From: Gemmatimonadota bacterium
Lineage (GTDB): Bacteria > Gemmatimonadota > Gemmatimonadetes > Longimicrobiales > Gaopeijiaceae
Assembly (NCBI GenBank): GCA_015664885.1
Contig: DQPL01000010.1
Location: forward strand, 1 to 63,424
Direction: 5' to 3'
Length of the DNA: 63,424 bases
A program made the translations under genes and the position numbers. Numbering within the stretch: the first letter of the stretch is position 1; each line of letters opens with the position of its first letter. The notes under the pieces were generated by a model. That model did no database searches and was not told the origin of the DNA. It was given only the letters and a program-made list of their open reading frames with translations. Below, piece after piece: positions 26,577 to 35,154 of the stretch.

Positions 26577-29189
26577 ATGCGCTCACTCCCAACGTCCGTC
26601 GGGTTGATTCCGGCCGTGCTCTTGGCGGTCATGATCGTCATGACCACCGGTGCCGAAGCCCAGAGTCCCGCCGCTTTCACAAACGACATCCGTCCCATCA
26701 TGGAACGGAGTTGCTGGGACTGTCACGGCGAGAGAATGCGCCGTTCCGGTCTCGATCTGCGCACGCGCGAGGCCGCGCTGAGAGGCGGCAGCTTGGGCGC
26801 GGCAATCGTGCCGGGCCGCGCCGAGGAAAGTCTCCTCTACCGTATGGTTGCCGGGCTCGAGGAACCCATCATGCCCAGGGACGGCGATCCGCTGACGGTG
26901 GCGGAGGTCGCGGCGGTTCGAGCGTGGATCGACGAAGGCGCTCACTGGGACGATGGGCCGACGGCCTTCGTGGACAACCCGTCGGACGTGCTCGCTGAGT
27001 CGGAGCTGCCGCCCGGAGCAAAGGACTACTGGGCGTTCAAACTCCCGGTGCAAGGCCCTGTGCCGGTCTTCGCGGACTTCGAACATCCGATCGATCGCTT
27101 CCTCGAGCAGACTCGACGCGCCAACGGCGTGACCGCGGCGCCGCGAGCCGATCGCAGCACGTTGCTCCGGCGCGCTCACCTCGACCTGACTGGGCTCCCG
27201 CCTACGCAGGAACAGACCGCAGCGTTTCTGGCGGACCCGGACCCCGGGGCGTGGGAACGACTGATTGATCAGCTGCTCGACTCACCCCACTACGGAGAGC
27301 GTTGGGGTCGACACTGGCTCGACGTGGCGCGCTACGCGGACTCCGACGGCTTCGAGCAGGACGTGGATCGGCCCAACGCGTGGCGCTATCGCGACTACGT
27401 TATCGACGCGTTCAATCAAGACAAGCCGTTCGATGAGTTCATTATCGAGCAGGTTGCGGGCGATGAGCTGGACGAGACCACCCACGAGACCCTGATCGCA
27501 ACGGGTTTCCTGCGTGCTGGCCCGCGCGTCAACTTCCGCGAGAAGGACAATCCGGAACGGCGCTACGAGTACCTGGACGACGTCATCGCCACGCTCGGCC
27601 GCGGCATCCTGGGCCTGACCGTTCAGTGCGCGCGCTGTCACTTCCACAAGTTCGATCCGATTCCGCAGACGGACTACTACCGTCTGATGGCGTCGATCTA
27701 TGGATACGTCGAGACCGAGGTTCCGCTGGTCCCCCCTGTGGAAGCTGAGGCGTACCAGAGGCGCATCACGGAGATCGATAACCAACAGCGCACGCTGAGG
27801 GACCAGGTCGCGGAGATCGAGGATCCCTACCGCGAGCGACTGCGGCTCGAACGCCTAGAACGTGACTTCCCACCGGACGTCCTGCGTGCGGTGCTGAAGC
27901 CGGAGACGGAGCGCACGCCCGGTGAGCAGTTGCTCGCTGCACAGGTGCTATCGCTTGGTGTGCCCAGGGCTCAGTTGACGGCGGCTCTTACGGCTGATGA
28001 GCTCTCTCGCAGGAAGGCGCTGATCGATCGCATCGCTGAAGTGGGCGAGCAGCGGCCAGAAAAGCCGCCCATGGCCGAGATCGTGACCGACGGAGACTAC
28101 CGCTTCACCCCCGACGGAGCGGGCGACAATATCATCGGTTGTCCCGAGTGCCGAGTACCCCCGGACGTACAGGGCAGTTTCCTGCACGAGGGGCCCGGAC
28201 GGTACGAAGTGCCGCCCAGCCACCTGCTCATCCGCGGTGATCCGTTCAGGCCGGGGCCCGAAATGTCCCCGGGGTTCATCTCGGTGGCGACCTATGGGGA
28301 TCCGCCCACTGTGATCCCGCGGAGCGACGGTCGCACCTCCGGACGGCGTCTCGCGCTCGCGCAGTGGCTGGCGTCAGCGGAGAACCCGCTGCCCTCGCGC
28401 GTGATGATGAACAGGATCTGGCACCACCACTTCGGGCGCGGCATCGTCGCGACGCTCGACAACTTCGGGACGGTCGGCGACAAGCCAACCCATCCCGAGC
28501 TGCTGGACTGGCTCGCCGTCGAGTTCGTGAACCAGGGCTGGAGCATGAAGCAGATGCACCGGCTGATCATGACGTCGGATGCATACCAGATGGCATCGGC
28601 ATACGAGGACGCCGACAACTTGGCTAGCGATCTGGAGAACCACTACCTGTGGCGCTACCGCACGCGGCGACTCGAGGCCGAGGCGTTACGTGACCTCATC
28701 ATGGCCACGAGCGGCGGCATCGACCTCACGGTCGGAGGGCCGCCCGTGTTCCCGAACGTTCCGAAGGAGATTCTCGATTCGAGGCTCTTTGGCCGGTGGG
28801 ACGTGCATCCCGATGGCCCGGACGTCTGGCGCCGCAGCGTTTACGTCTATCGCATGCGGTCGATCGTATTTCCGTTCTTCGAGACATTCGACCTTCCCGA
28901 CCAGGGCGTCACCGCGGCCGCCCGCAATGTATCGACAGTGCCGACTCAGGCGTTGACGCTGCTCAACAATCCGTTCGTCGTCGGGCAGGCCGAGCTCTTT
29001 GCACAGCGGGTGCAGCAGGCCGCCCCGAACGACGTCAGCGGGCAGATCGACCTGATCTACCGCATCGCGTTGACGAGGCTGCCCACCGAGGAAGAAGCGG
29101 CGATCGCCCGCGAGCTCGTCGACGCGCGATCACTCGTCGACCTCGCACACGTGATGTTCAACCTGAACGAATTCCTGTACCTGAGGTGA
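26577..29189 (+). CDS. PSD1 protein: planctomycete-type cytochrome c plus DUF1549/DUF1553
   Basis: Protein of about 870 aa with a signal peptide (IPAVLLAVMIVMTTGAEAQ). The N-terminal CWDCHGERMRRSGLDLR (CxxCH) is the planctomycete cytochrome c domain. DUF1549 follows with SPHYGERWGRHWLDVARYAD and the second CxxCH, VQCARCHFHKFDPI. DUF1553 is at the end (MMNRIWHHHFGRGIV, PTHPELLDWLA, RLEAEALRD). The charged coiled-coil-like stretch near residues 400-460 is variable in the family. It is followed 4 bp later by a DUF1501 gene, the usual partner. The pair is probably periplasmic; the reaction is unproven, although related operons are linked to polysaccharide or sulfate ester degradation. Confidence 0.9.
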   Translation: MRSLPTSVGLIPAVLLAVMIVMTTGAEAQSPAAFTNDIRPIMERSCWDCHGERMRRSGLDLRTREAALRGGSLGAAIVPGRAEESLLYRMVAGLEEPIMPRDGDPLTVAEVAAVRAWIDEGAHWDDGPTAFVDNPSDVLAESELPPGAKDYWAFKLPVQGPVPVFADFEHPIDRFLEQTRRANGVTAAPRADRSTLLRRAHLDLTGLPPTQEQTAAFLADPDPGAWERLIDQLLDSPHYGERWGRHWLDVARYADSDGFEQDVDRPNAWRYRDYVIDAFNQDKPFDEFIIEQVAGDELDETTHETLIATGFLRAGPRVNFREKDNPERRYEYLDDVIATLGRGILGLTVQCARCHFHKFDPIPQTDYYRLMASIYGYVETEVPLVPPVEAEAYQRRITEIDNQQRTLRDQVAEIEDPYRERLRLERLERDFPPDVLRAVLKPETERTPGEQLLAAQVLSLGVPRAQLTAALTADELSRRKALIDRIAEVGEQRPEKPPMAEIVTDGDYRFTPDGAGDNIIGCPECRVPPDVQGSFLHEGPGRYEVPPSHLLIRGDPFRPGPEMSPGFISVATYGDPPTVIPRSDGRTSGRRLALAQWLASAENPLPSRVMMNRIWHHHFGRGIVATLDNFGTVGDKPTHPELLDWLAVEFVNQGWSMKQMHRLIMTSDAYQMASAYEDADNLASDLENHYLWRYRTRRLEAEALRDLIMATSGGIDLTVGGPPVFPNVPKEILDSRLFGRWDVHPDGPDVWRRSVYVYRMRSIVFPFFETFDLPDQGVTAAARNVSTVPTQALTLLNNPFVVGQAELFAQRVQQAAPNDVSGQIDLIYRIALTRLPTEEEAAIARELVDARSLVDLAHVMFNLNEFLYLR

Positions 29190-29193
29190 GGGC

Positions 29194-30672
29194 ATGAGTC
29201 ACCATTGTCATGCATGTCACAAGCACGAGAGGACGTTCTGGTCCCGTCGTGACTTTCTCATGCAGTCCGGTGGCGGCATTGCCGGTCTGGCCCTTGCGCA
29301 CCTGCTCGACCGTGAAGGGCTGTTGGCAGCCGAGCCGCAGTCGTGTAATGAGCCGTTCCCGGGTGCTCTCGGGCCGCGGCCACCGCATTTCCAGCCGCGC
29401 GCCACTGCGGTCATCTCGCTCTTCATGAGCGGAGGCGTCAGCCACGTCGACACCTTCGACCCCAAGCCGGCGCTCACGCGGTACGCCGGAGAGCCTCTGC
29501 ACGGGAAGGTGGACGGAAACATCGCCGTGCGTCAGGGTTTGCCGGGTCCGTTGATGCCGAGCCCGTTTTCCTTCCAGAGATACGGGGAGAGCGGCATCGA
29601 GGTCTCCGAGCTCTTCCCGAATCTGGCGCAGCACGTCGACGAGATGGCCTTCATGCGCTCGGTCTTCGGGCGCTCGAATGACCACATCCAGGCAACCTAC
29701 GAGATGCAGTCGGGCCAGATCCGCATGGGCTTCCCGAGCGTGGGTTCGTGGGTGACCTACGGTCTCGGAGCGCAGAGCTCCAGCTTGCCGGCGTTCGTGG
29801 TGATGACCGACCACAGAGGTGGACCGCTTGGCGGCCCCAACGACTGGAGCGCTGGTTTCATGCCCGCGACCTACCAGGGCACACGATTCCGCTCTTCGGG
29901 CGACCCCATCGTCGACCTGGAGCCGCCCGAGGGCATGACTGCAGAAGCGCAGCGCGCTCGGCTGGACGTACTGGCGAAGCTCAACGAGAAGGACATGGAG
30001 AAGTATCCCGGCAACTCGGAGTTCGCGGCGCGCATCTCGTCCTACGAGCTCGCGTACCGGATGCAGGGTTGTGCTCCGGAGGCGATCGACACGTCGTCAG
30101 AGTCCCAGCTGACCCAGAGGCTCTACGGTCTCGACAACGAAATCACGGAGCCGTTCGGCCGGCAATGCTTGATGGCGCGCCGGTTGATCGAGAGAGGCGT
30201 CCGCTTCGTGCAGCTTTTCCATGGCGGCGCGGGCAATCAGAATACCGACACGTGGGACGCGCACAGCGACCTCGTGGAGAACCATTCGCTGCACGCTAAG
30301 GAGTCCGATCTTCCCATCGCCGGACTCTTGACGGATCTGAAAGCGCGCGGCCTCCTGGACTCGACGCTCATCGTGTGGCACGGGGAATTCGGACGCATGC
30401 CGATTTCGCAGAGGGGCGTGGGTCGCGACCACAACCCCGGCGCCATGACGGCGTGGATGGCCGGCGCCGGAATCCGTGGCGGGCAAGTGATCGGCTCGAC
30501 CGACGAGTTCGGGTACAAGGCGATGGAGCAGCCGATTTCCGCGCACGACTTGCACGCGACCATGCTGCACCTGCTCGGGATCGACCACGAGCGGCTTACG
30601 TACCGATTCAGTGGCCGCGACATGCGCCTCACTGATGTGGCCGGGACGCTGATTCCGCAGATCGTCGGCTGA
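29194..30672 (+). CDS. DUF1501 protein with Tat signal
   Basis: Protein of 492 aa. The Tat motif WSRRDFLMQSGGGIAGLALA is at residues 16-36. The body has features of the alkaline-phosphatase-like DUF1501 fold: ISLFMSGGVSHVDTFDPKP, MRSVFGRSNDHIQATYEMQSG, FHGGAGNQNTDTWDAHSDL and VWHGEFGRMPISQRGVGRDH. The His and Asp residues in these motifs are likely metal ligands. The first 15 residues contain CHACHKH, a CxxCH motif placed before the Tat motif. It is coupled to the PSD1 gene upstream. Export through Tat suggests a cofactor or metal is loaded before export. Confidence 0.9.
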   Translation: MSHHCHACHKHERTFWSRRDFLMQSGGGIAGLALAHLLDREGLLAAEPQSCNEPFPGALGPRPPHFQPRATAVISLFMSGGVSHVDTFDPKPALTRYAGEPLHGKVDGNIAVRQGLPGPLMPSPFSFQRYGESGIEVSELFPNLAQHVDEMAFMRSVFGRSNDHIQATYEMQSGQIRMGFPSVGSWVTYGLGAQSSSLPAFVVMTDHRGGPLGGPNDWSAGFMPATYQGTRFRSSGDPIVDLEPPEGMTAEAQRARLDVLAKLNEKDMEKYPGNSEFAARISSYELAYRMQGCAPEAIDTSSESQLTQRLYGLDNEITEPFGRQCLMARRLIERGVRFVQLFHGGAGNQNTDTWDAHSDLVENHSLHAKESDLPIAGLLTDLKARGLLDSTLIVWHGEFGRMPISQRGVGRDHNPGAMTAWMAGAGIRGGQVIGSTDEFGYKAMEQPISAHDLHATMLHLLGIDHERLTYRFSGRDMRLTDVAGTLIPQIVG

Positions 30673-30702
30673 GCGAGCGCGCTCTCAGCACGAGAGAGGA
30701 CG

Positions 30703-32031
30703 GTGAGTGCGGCTTCTGTGGACTCGCTTATTCGGGTCGTGAACGAGCGGCTTGGCCCACCGATCGGCATCATCGGAGCCGGGCCCGGCGGCCTCTCCGT
30801 GGCGGCTGCTCTGCGGGCCCGAGGGATTCCGTTCGAGATTCTCGACGCCGGCTCCCGCGTCGGCGGGATCTGGGATATCGACCGGCCGGACTCGCCCATG
30901 TACGAGTCGGCACACTTTATCTCGTCCCGGACGCTCTCGGGGTTTCCGGGATTCCCGATGCCGGATTCCTACCCGGACTATCCGCGGCACGACCAGGTCC
31001 TGAGGTACATCCGGGACTTTGCCGGTCATCACGACCTCGAGCGCCACATCACGTTCGACACGCGCGTCGAGTCTGCGACGCGAACGGAGGGTGGGGGATG
31101 GGCTGTTAACCTCGACTCGGGCGAGGTTAACACCTACGACGGCCTCTGTGTCGCAACCGGCATGAACTGGCACCCGAGGGTCCCGGAGCTGCCGGGTGAG
31201 TGGGTCCGAGAGTCCTACCACTCGTCCCGTCATCGCTCAGCGGACGAGTTCCGAGGGAAGCGAGTGCTCATCGTCGGCGCCGGTAATTCGGGCTGCGACA
31301 TCGCGTGCGACGCGGCGCGGAGCGCCGAGCGAGCCTTCATCAGCGTCCGGCGAGGATACCATTTCGTGCCGAAGTACGTGTTCGGCAAGCCGAGCGACGT
31401 GTTCGCACACACGGGCCCTGCGCTTCCCGCTTGGCTCGAGGAGCGCGTATTGGGGTTCCTGATGAATCGAGTCCTCGTCGGAGACCTGACACGCTACGGT
31501 CTGCCGGCGCCGGACCATCCGATCCTGCGTTCTCACCCGATCATGAACACCCAGGTTCTCCACCACCTGGGGCACGGTGATCTGGAGGCGCGACCTGATG
31601 TGCGCGCGCTCAGGCGGCATGAGGTCGAGTTCACGGACGGGTCCACGGAGGAGATCGACTTGATCGTGTGGGCTACTGGCTATGAGCGCGTCTACCCGTT
31701 TCTCGCGGCGGAGGATCTGGACCTGCGCGAAGGCGCTCTCGACTTCTACCTGAATGTCTTCCACCGCCGCTACCCCGACCTGTTCGTCATCGGGCTGTTC
31801 GAGACCGACGGGGCCGCGTACGGACTCTTCGGTGCGCAGGCGGAGCTCATTGCTGCGTATTTGGAGGTGCGGAGCGAGGGGACGGCGGATGTGTTCGACC
31901 GGCTACGTATCGAGGATCGTCCTGACCTCAGGGGTGGGAGGAAGTACCTGTCGAGCGCTCGGCACGCGTATTACGTGAAAGGCGACGTGTACGAGCGGGC
32001 CTTGCGGCGGGCGAGGTCGCGGCTGGAGTAG
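30703..32031 (+). CDS. Flavin-containing monooxygenase-like NAD(P)-binding protein
   Basis: Protein of 442 aa from a GTG start behind GAGAGAGGA. The FAD Rossmann motif is GIIGAGPGGLSVAAAL (near residue 20). The NADP Rossmann motif is VLIVGAGNSGCDIACDAA (near residue 188). The segment before it (SYHSSRHRSADEFRGK) is only a loose match to the FMO fingerprint FxGxxxHxxxY. IVWATGYERVYPFL is the usual third FMO motif. It probably oxygenates a soft nucleophile in the cytoplasm; substrate unknown. It sits 30 bp after the DUF1501 gene on the same strand and could be cotranscribed. Confidence 0.82.
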   Translation: MSAASVDSLIRVVNERLGPPIGIIGAGPGGLSVAAALRARGIPFEILDAGSRVGGIWDIDRPDSPMYESAHFISSRTLSGFPGFPMPDSYPDYPRHDQVLRYIRDFAGHHDLERHITFDTRVESATRTEGGGWAVNLDSGEVNTYDGLCVATGMNWHPRVPELPGEWVRESYHSSRHRSADEFRGKRVLIVGAGNSGCDIACDAARSAERAFISVRRGYHFVPKYVFGKPSDVFAHTGPALPAWLEERVLGFLMNRVLVGDLTRYGLPAPDHPILRSHPIMNTQVLHHLGHGDLEARPDVRALRRHEVEFTDGSTEEIDLIVWATGYERVYPFLAAEDLDLREGALDFYLNVFHRRYPDLFVIGLFETDGAAYGLFGAQAELIAAYLEVRSEGTADVFDRLRIEDRPDLRGGRKYLSSARHAYYVKGDVYERALRRARSRLE

Positions 32032-32160
32032 GGGCGGGGTCCTCTCGGCGCTCCCTTACATGTCACTGGCGCCTGCGGCACACTCCTTCTCACCACCGTC
32101 GTTCGGCTGCAGTATGCACCGCTCGCCTGATTGGTAACCAGACGCCCTACAACCCAGACA

Positions 32161-33231
32161 ATGAGCGACCCTATGCAAGCCATTCGTTGCCACCGCTTTT
32201 CAGGACTGGACGAAGACGGGAAGCCGGTACCGACGCCAGACCCGCTCAGAGACGTGCTGTCGCTGGATGAACTACCAGCGCCCGAGTGTGGCGAAGGCGA
32301 CGTCCTCGTTTCCGCACACTACGTGGGAGTCCAGTATCCCGATGCGCTCCAGGCGCAGGGCCTGTACCAGGTAAGACCACCGCTCCCCTATGTGCCGGGC
32401 ATGGACCTGACGGGCACGGTGCTCGAAGTCGGCGAAGGCGTTGAACACCTGCAGGTGGGCGACAGAGTGATCGCACAAATGGGTATCGGCGCGATGGCTG
32501 AGGTCGTGAACTGTGATGCGCGCGCGGTTTGGAAGGCACCCGACAACGTCCCGTTGTCACACTGCGCGAATGTCGGCCGCAACTTCTTCGCGGCCTATCA
32601 TTCGCTGAAGGTCATCGGCGAACTGGGTCCCGGGGACCTGGTGCTCATCGATGGCGCGTCGGGTGGCGTCGGCATGGCCGGAATCCAGCTTGCCAAGGCG
32701 ATGGGCGCTCAGGTGATCGCGGGCGTCAGCGTGCCGGAGAAGCAGGAGTATCCGGCTGCCGCGGGCGCGGACAGGGTGCTCTGTTACGGTCGGGACCGAG
32801 AAAGCCATCGTGCCTTCAAGAAGGACGTCAAGGAAGCTGCACGCGAACTAGGGCACCCCGATGGTGTGGACTTGGTGCTCGACATGGTCCAGGGAGATCT
32901 CTTCGAGGGGGCGCTAGTGTCCTCCGTGAGACCGCTGGGCAGGATTGCTCTGGTGGGATTCACGGCAGGACAGAAGCCAATCCGACCAGGGATGCTGCTC
33001 ATCAAGCAAGCGGCCGCCATCGGCAGCCTGTGGGGCCCGTGGGCCAACTCCAATCCGGACCGACACCAGGAGAACGTCGCCGAGATCCTCGGCTTCATGG
33101 CGTCGGGCGCCGTGGAGCCGCGCGCCGATCGCGTATTCCCGCTGGACCGATTCGTCGAAGCGTTCGAGCTCTTCGAGAACAACGAGGGGCGCGGCAATAC
33201 GGTGGTGGCCATGAGGGAAGAGGAGGCCTAG
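32161..33231 (+). CDS. NADPH:quinone oxidoreductase-like MDR-family dehydrogenase
   Basis: Starting at MSDPMQAIRCHRFSGLDEDG the protein has 356 aa. The GroES-like domain (YVGVQYPDALQAQGLYQ, PYVPGMDLTGTVLEVGEGVE) is followed by a Rossmann domain with LIDGASGGVGMAGIQLAKA, and IALVGFTAGQKP near the end. No catalytic zinc ligands are visible, which fits the quinone-reductase branch. It would reduce quinones or enones with NADPH in the cytoplasm. The end of the gene shows a small tandem duplication, GGAAGAGGAGGCCTAGC / GGAAGACGAGGCCTAGC, spanning the stop codon. Confidence 0.88.
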   Translation: MSDPMQAIRCHRFSGLDEDGKPVPTPDPLRDVLSLDELPAPECGEGDVLVSAHYVGVQYPDALQAQGLYQVRPPLPYVPGMDLTGTVLEVGEGVEHLQVGDRVIAQMGIGAMAEVVNCDARAVWKAPDNVPLSHCANVGRNFFAAYHSLKVIGELGPGDLVLIDGASGGVGMAGIQLAKAMGAQVIAGVSVPEKQEYPAAAGADRVLCYGRDRESHRAFKKDVKEAARELGHPDGVDLVLDMVQGDLFEGALVSSVRPLGRIALVGFTAGQKPIRPGMLLIKQAAAIGSLWGPWANSNPDRHQENVAEILGFMASGAVEPRADRVFPLDRFVEAFELFENNEGRGNTVVAMREEEA

Positions 33232-33250
33232 CCAAGGAAGACGAGGCCTA

Positions 33251-33286
33251 GCACCCGAGTCGGATGCCCCGGCGCCTGCCGGGTGC
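33251..33286 (+). terminator. Probable terminator hairpin after the quinone reductase gene
   Basis: GCACCCG (33251-33257) pairs with CGGGTGC (33280-33286), with a further GC-rich inner region (GCCCCGGCGCC). There is no T-run. It lies between the stop at 33231 and the ATG at 33353. Confidence 0.45.
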
Positions 33287-33352
33287 TATGATGTGGAGTC
33301 GGACCAGTCCCGTTTCATCAGCATGCCGGCTGCGCCGGCCTAGGGGGATGTC

Positions 33353-34501
33353 ATGTCACTGACGCGTCGCGGCTTCGCTCGCACGGTCGGCCTGGGTACG
33401 GCCGGCGTTCTGTCCAGCTCGTTCATCATCGGCAGGGGTCGGGAGGCGGCAGCCTTCGAGCCGGAGTTGGCGGACGATCCGGACGACGACGGCATCATCC
33501 GCATCAGCTCGAATGAGAACGCACGAGGTCCTGGCCCGAAGGCCATGGCGGCACTCCACCAGACCATCACAACGAGGACGGGCCGCGGATACCCGCCGGA
33601 CCACACGAACGAACTGGTAGCCACGATCGCCGAGAAATACAGGGTCGAGGAGGCCAGCGTCGTTGTCGGTACGGGCTCGGGTGGGCTGCTCGAGGGCGCG
33701 GTCCGCGCGTTCTGTTCTGCGACCAAGCCGCTGGTTACGGCTGCGCCGACCTACGGCACGCCCGATCGCATGGCGAGACAGATCGGTGCACCAGTGAAGA
33801 TGGTTCCGGTCGATGGCTCGCTGGCATTGGATCTCGATGCCATGGCCGATGCCGCCTCTGGGGCGGGCATGGTGTTCTTCTGCAATCCGAACAATCCGAC
33901 TGGCACAGCACACTCGGCGAGCGCCGTGGAAGGCTTCGTGCGGCGGGTGATGCGTGACTCGCCCTCGACGAAGATCCTGATCGACGAGGCGTACATCGAC
34001 TACACCTTCGACCCGGACGTGAAGACCGCCTCCCTGCTGACGCAGGAGTTTCCGAGCGTGTTCATCACCCGGTCGTTTTCGAAGGCGCACGGCATGGCGG
34101 GTCTACGCGTCGGCTACGGGATCGGGCACGAAGAAACGCTCGATGCGATAACCACGGCCTGGAATCTCGGCAGCATGAACACCCTGTCCGCCGCTGCCGC
34201 GATTGCGTCGTTCAAGGATACGGGGCACATCGACGACGAGCGGCGAGAGAACGCACGGATTCGTGACTTCACGCTCTCCGCGTTCCGGGACTTGGGATTC
34301 TCTGCTGCTGACTCCCACACCAACCACATCTTCGTCGATCTCAAGCGACCGGCGAGTGAGTTTCGCGATGCGTGTCTGGAACAGAGCGTGCGCGTGGGCC
34401 GGGATTTCCCGCCCATGGAGCACACCCACTGTCGGATTTCACTCGGCACGATGGAGGAGATGGAGACTGCTGTCGGCGTGTTCCGCGGCGTCTTGAGCTG
34501 A
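33353..34501 (+). CDS. Tat-exported class I/II PLP aminotransferase, histidinol-phosphate-aminotransferase-like
   Basis: Protein of 382 aa. The N-terminus MSLTRRGFARTVGLGTAGVL is a twin-arginine signal. The body is a fold-type I aminotransferase: ISSNENARGPGP at the start, VVGTGSGGLLEGA, FFCNPNNPTGTAHS, ILIDEAYIDYTF, and the PLP lysine in TRSFSKAHGMAGLRVGYG. The C-terminal Arg is in HTHCRISLG. Sequence order is that of HisC-like enzymes, but the signal peptide places it outside the cytoplasm. It is probably cotranscribed with the VOC gene (4-nt overlap). The PLP enzyme at 35155 is its neighbour and is also exported. Confidence 0.88.
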   Translation: MSLTRRGFARTVGLGTAGVLSSSFIIGRGREAAAFEPELADDPDDDGIIRISSNENARGPGPKAMAALHQTITTRTGRGYPPDHTNELVATIAEKYRVEEASVVVGTGSGGLLEGAVRAFCSATKPLVTAAPTYGTPDRMARQIGAPVKMVPVDGSLALDLDAMADAASGAGMVFFCNPNNPTGTAHSASAVEGFVRRVMRDSPSTKILIDEAYIDYTFDPDVKTASLLTQEFPSVFITRSFSKAHGMAGLRVGYGIGHEETLDAITTAWNLGSMNTLSAAAAIASFKDTGHIDDERRENARIRDFTLSAFRDLGFSAADSHTNHIFVDLKRPASEFRDACLEQSVRVGRDFPPMEHTHCRISLGTMEEMETAVGVFRGVLS

Positions 34502-35049
34502 GGACGCCCTGCTCCCGTCGGTCCTTCATCAAGAAGGTGATCATCGCGGGACCGGTTGTCTCGGGAGCGGGCACTCTCGCTGGTGCGTCCGGGGGAGCGG
34601 CACAGCCGACCGGGGAGGCCGCGCCGCCGACTACTGCGGCGGCGCAGCAGGCCGGCGGCATAGGCGCACTCGACCACGTCGCGATCCCGATCCAGCGGGT
34701 CGAGCAGATGGTCGAGTTCTATCGGGCGTTGGGGTTCACCGTGAGCGAGGTCGGGCAGGGGATCTCCGTCCACTTTGGCGACCAGAAGATCAATTTCCAC
34801 GTTCCGGCGCGGTGGCAGAACGAGAGATTCACGCTGCGGGCGGCCGAAGCGATCCCGCCCTGCGGCGACTTCTGCTGGGTGTGGGAAGGCACGCAGGAGG
34901 CACTGCGAGCTGTTGTGCAGGCGGCCGGGGCGGAGATCGAAGCGGAGGGCGAGCGGCGCGGAGGGCGTGACGGCGGAAGCGCGATCGGTCAGAGCGTGTA
35001 TATCCGCGATCCCGACGGGAATCTGCTCGAATTCATCAGCTACCCGTAA
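34498..35049 (+). CDS. Tat-signal VOC (glyoxalase-fold) protein
   Basis: A single VOC domain at residues about 55-180: GALDHVAIPIQRVEQMVEFY, RALGFTVSEVGQGISVHFGD and YIRDPDGNLLEFISYP. The N-terminus is a Tat signal, CSRRSFIKKVIIAGPVVSGA. No ATG or GTG lies between the preceding stop and the RR motif. The simplest start is CTG at 34498, whose CTGA overlaps the upstream stop by 4 nt. A GTG at 34372 inside the previous gene is the alternative. His and Glu ligands for a metal are plausible (LDHVAI, NLLEF). Role unknown; metal-dependent lyase or dioxygenase are options. Confidence 0.75.
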   Translation: MRTPCSRRSFIKKVIIAGPVVSGAGTLAGASGGAAQPTGEAAPPTTAAAQQAGGIGALDHVAIPIQRVEQMVEFYRALGFTVSEVGQGISVHFGDQKINFHVPARWQNERFTLRAAEAIPPCGDFCWVWEGTQEALRAVVQAAGAEIEAEGERRGGRDGGSAIGQSVYIRDPDGNLLEFISYP

Positions 35050-35154
35050 CAGCGCTGGGCGGGAAGCCCGCCGTTGGGTGACGGCGTCGTTTCTATTGCT
35101 TGCATCTCTCCCCGGCGTGTCGGATGTTAAGTGGACTGACCCGCCATCAAGGAT

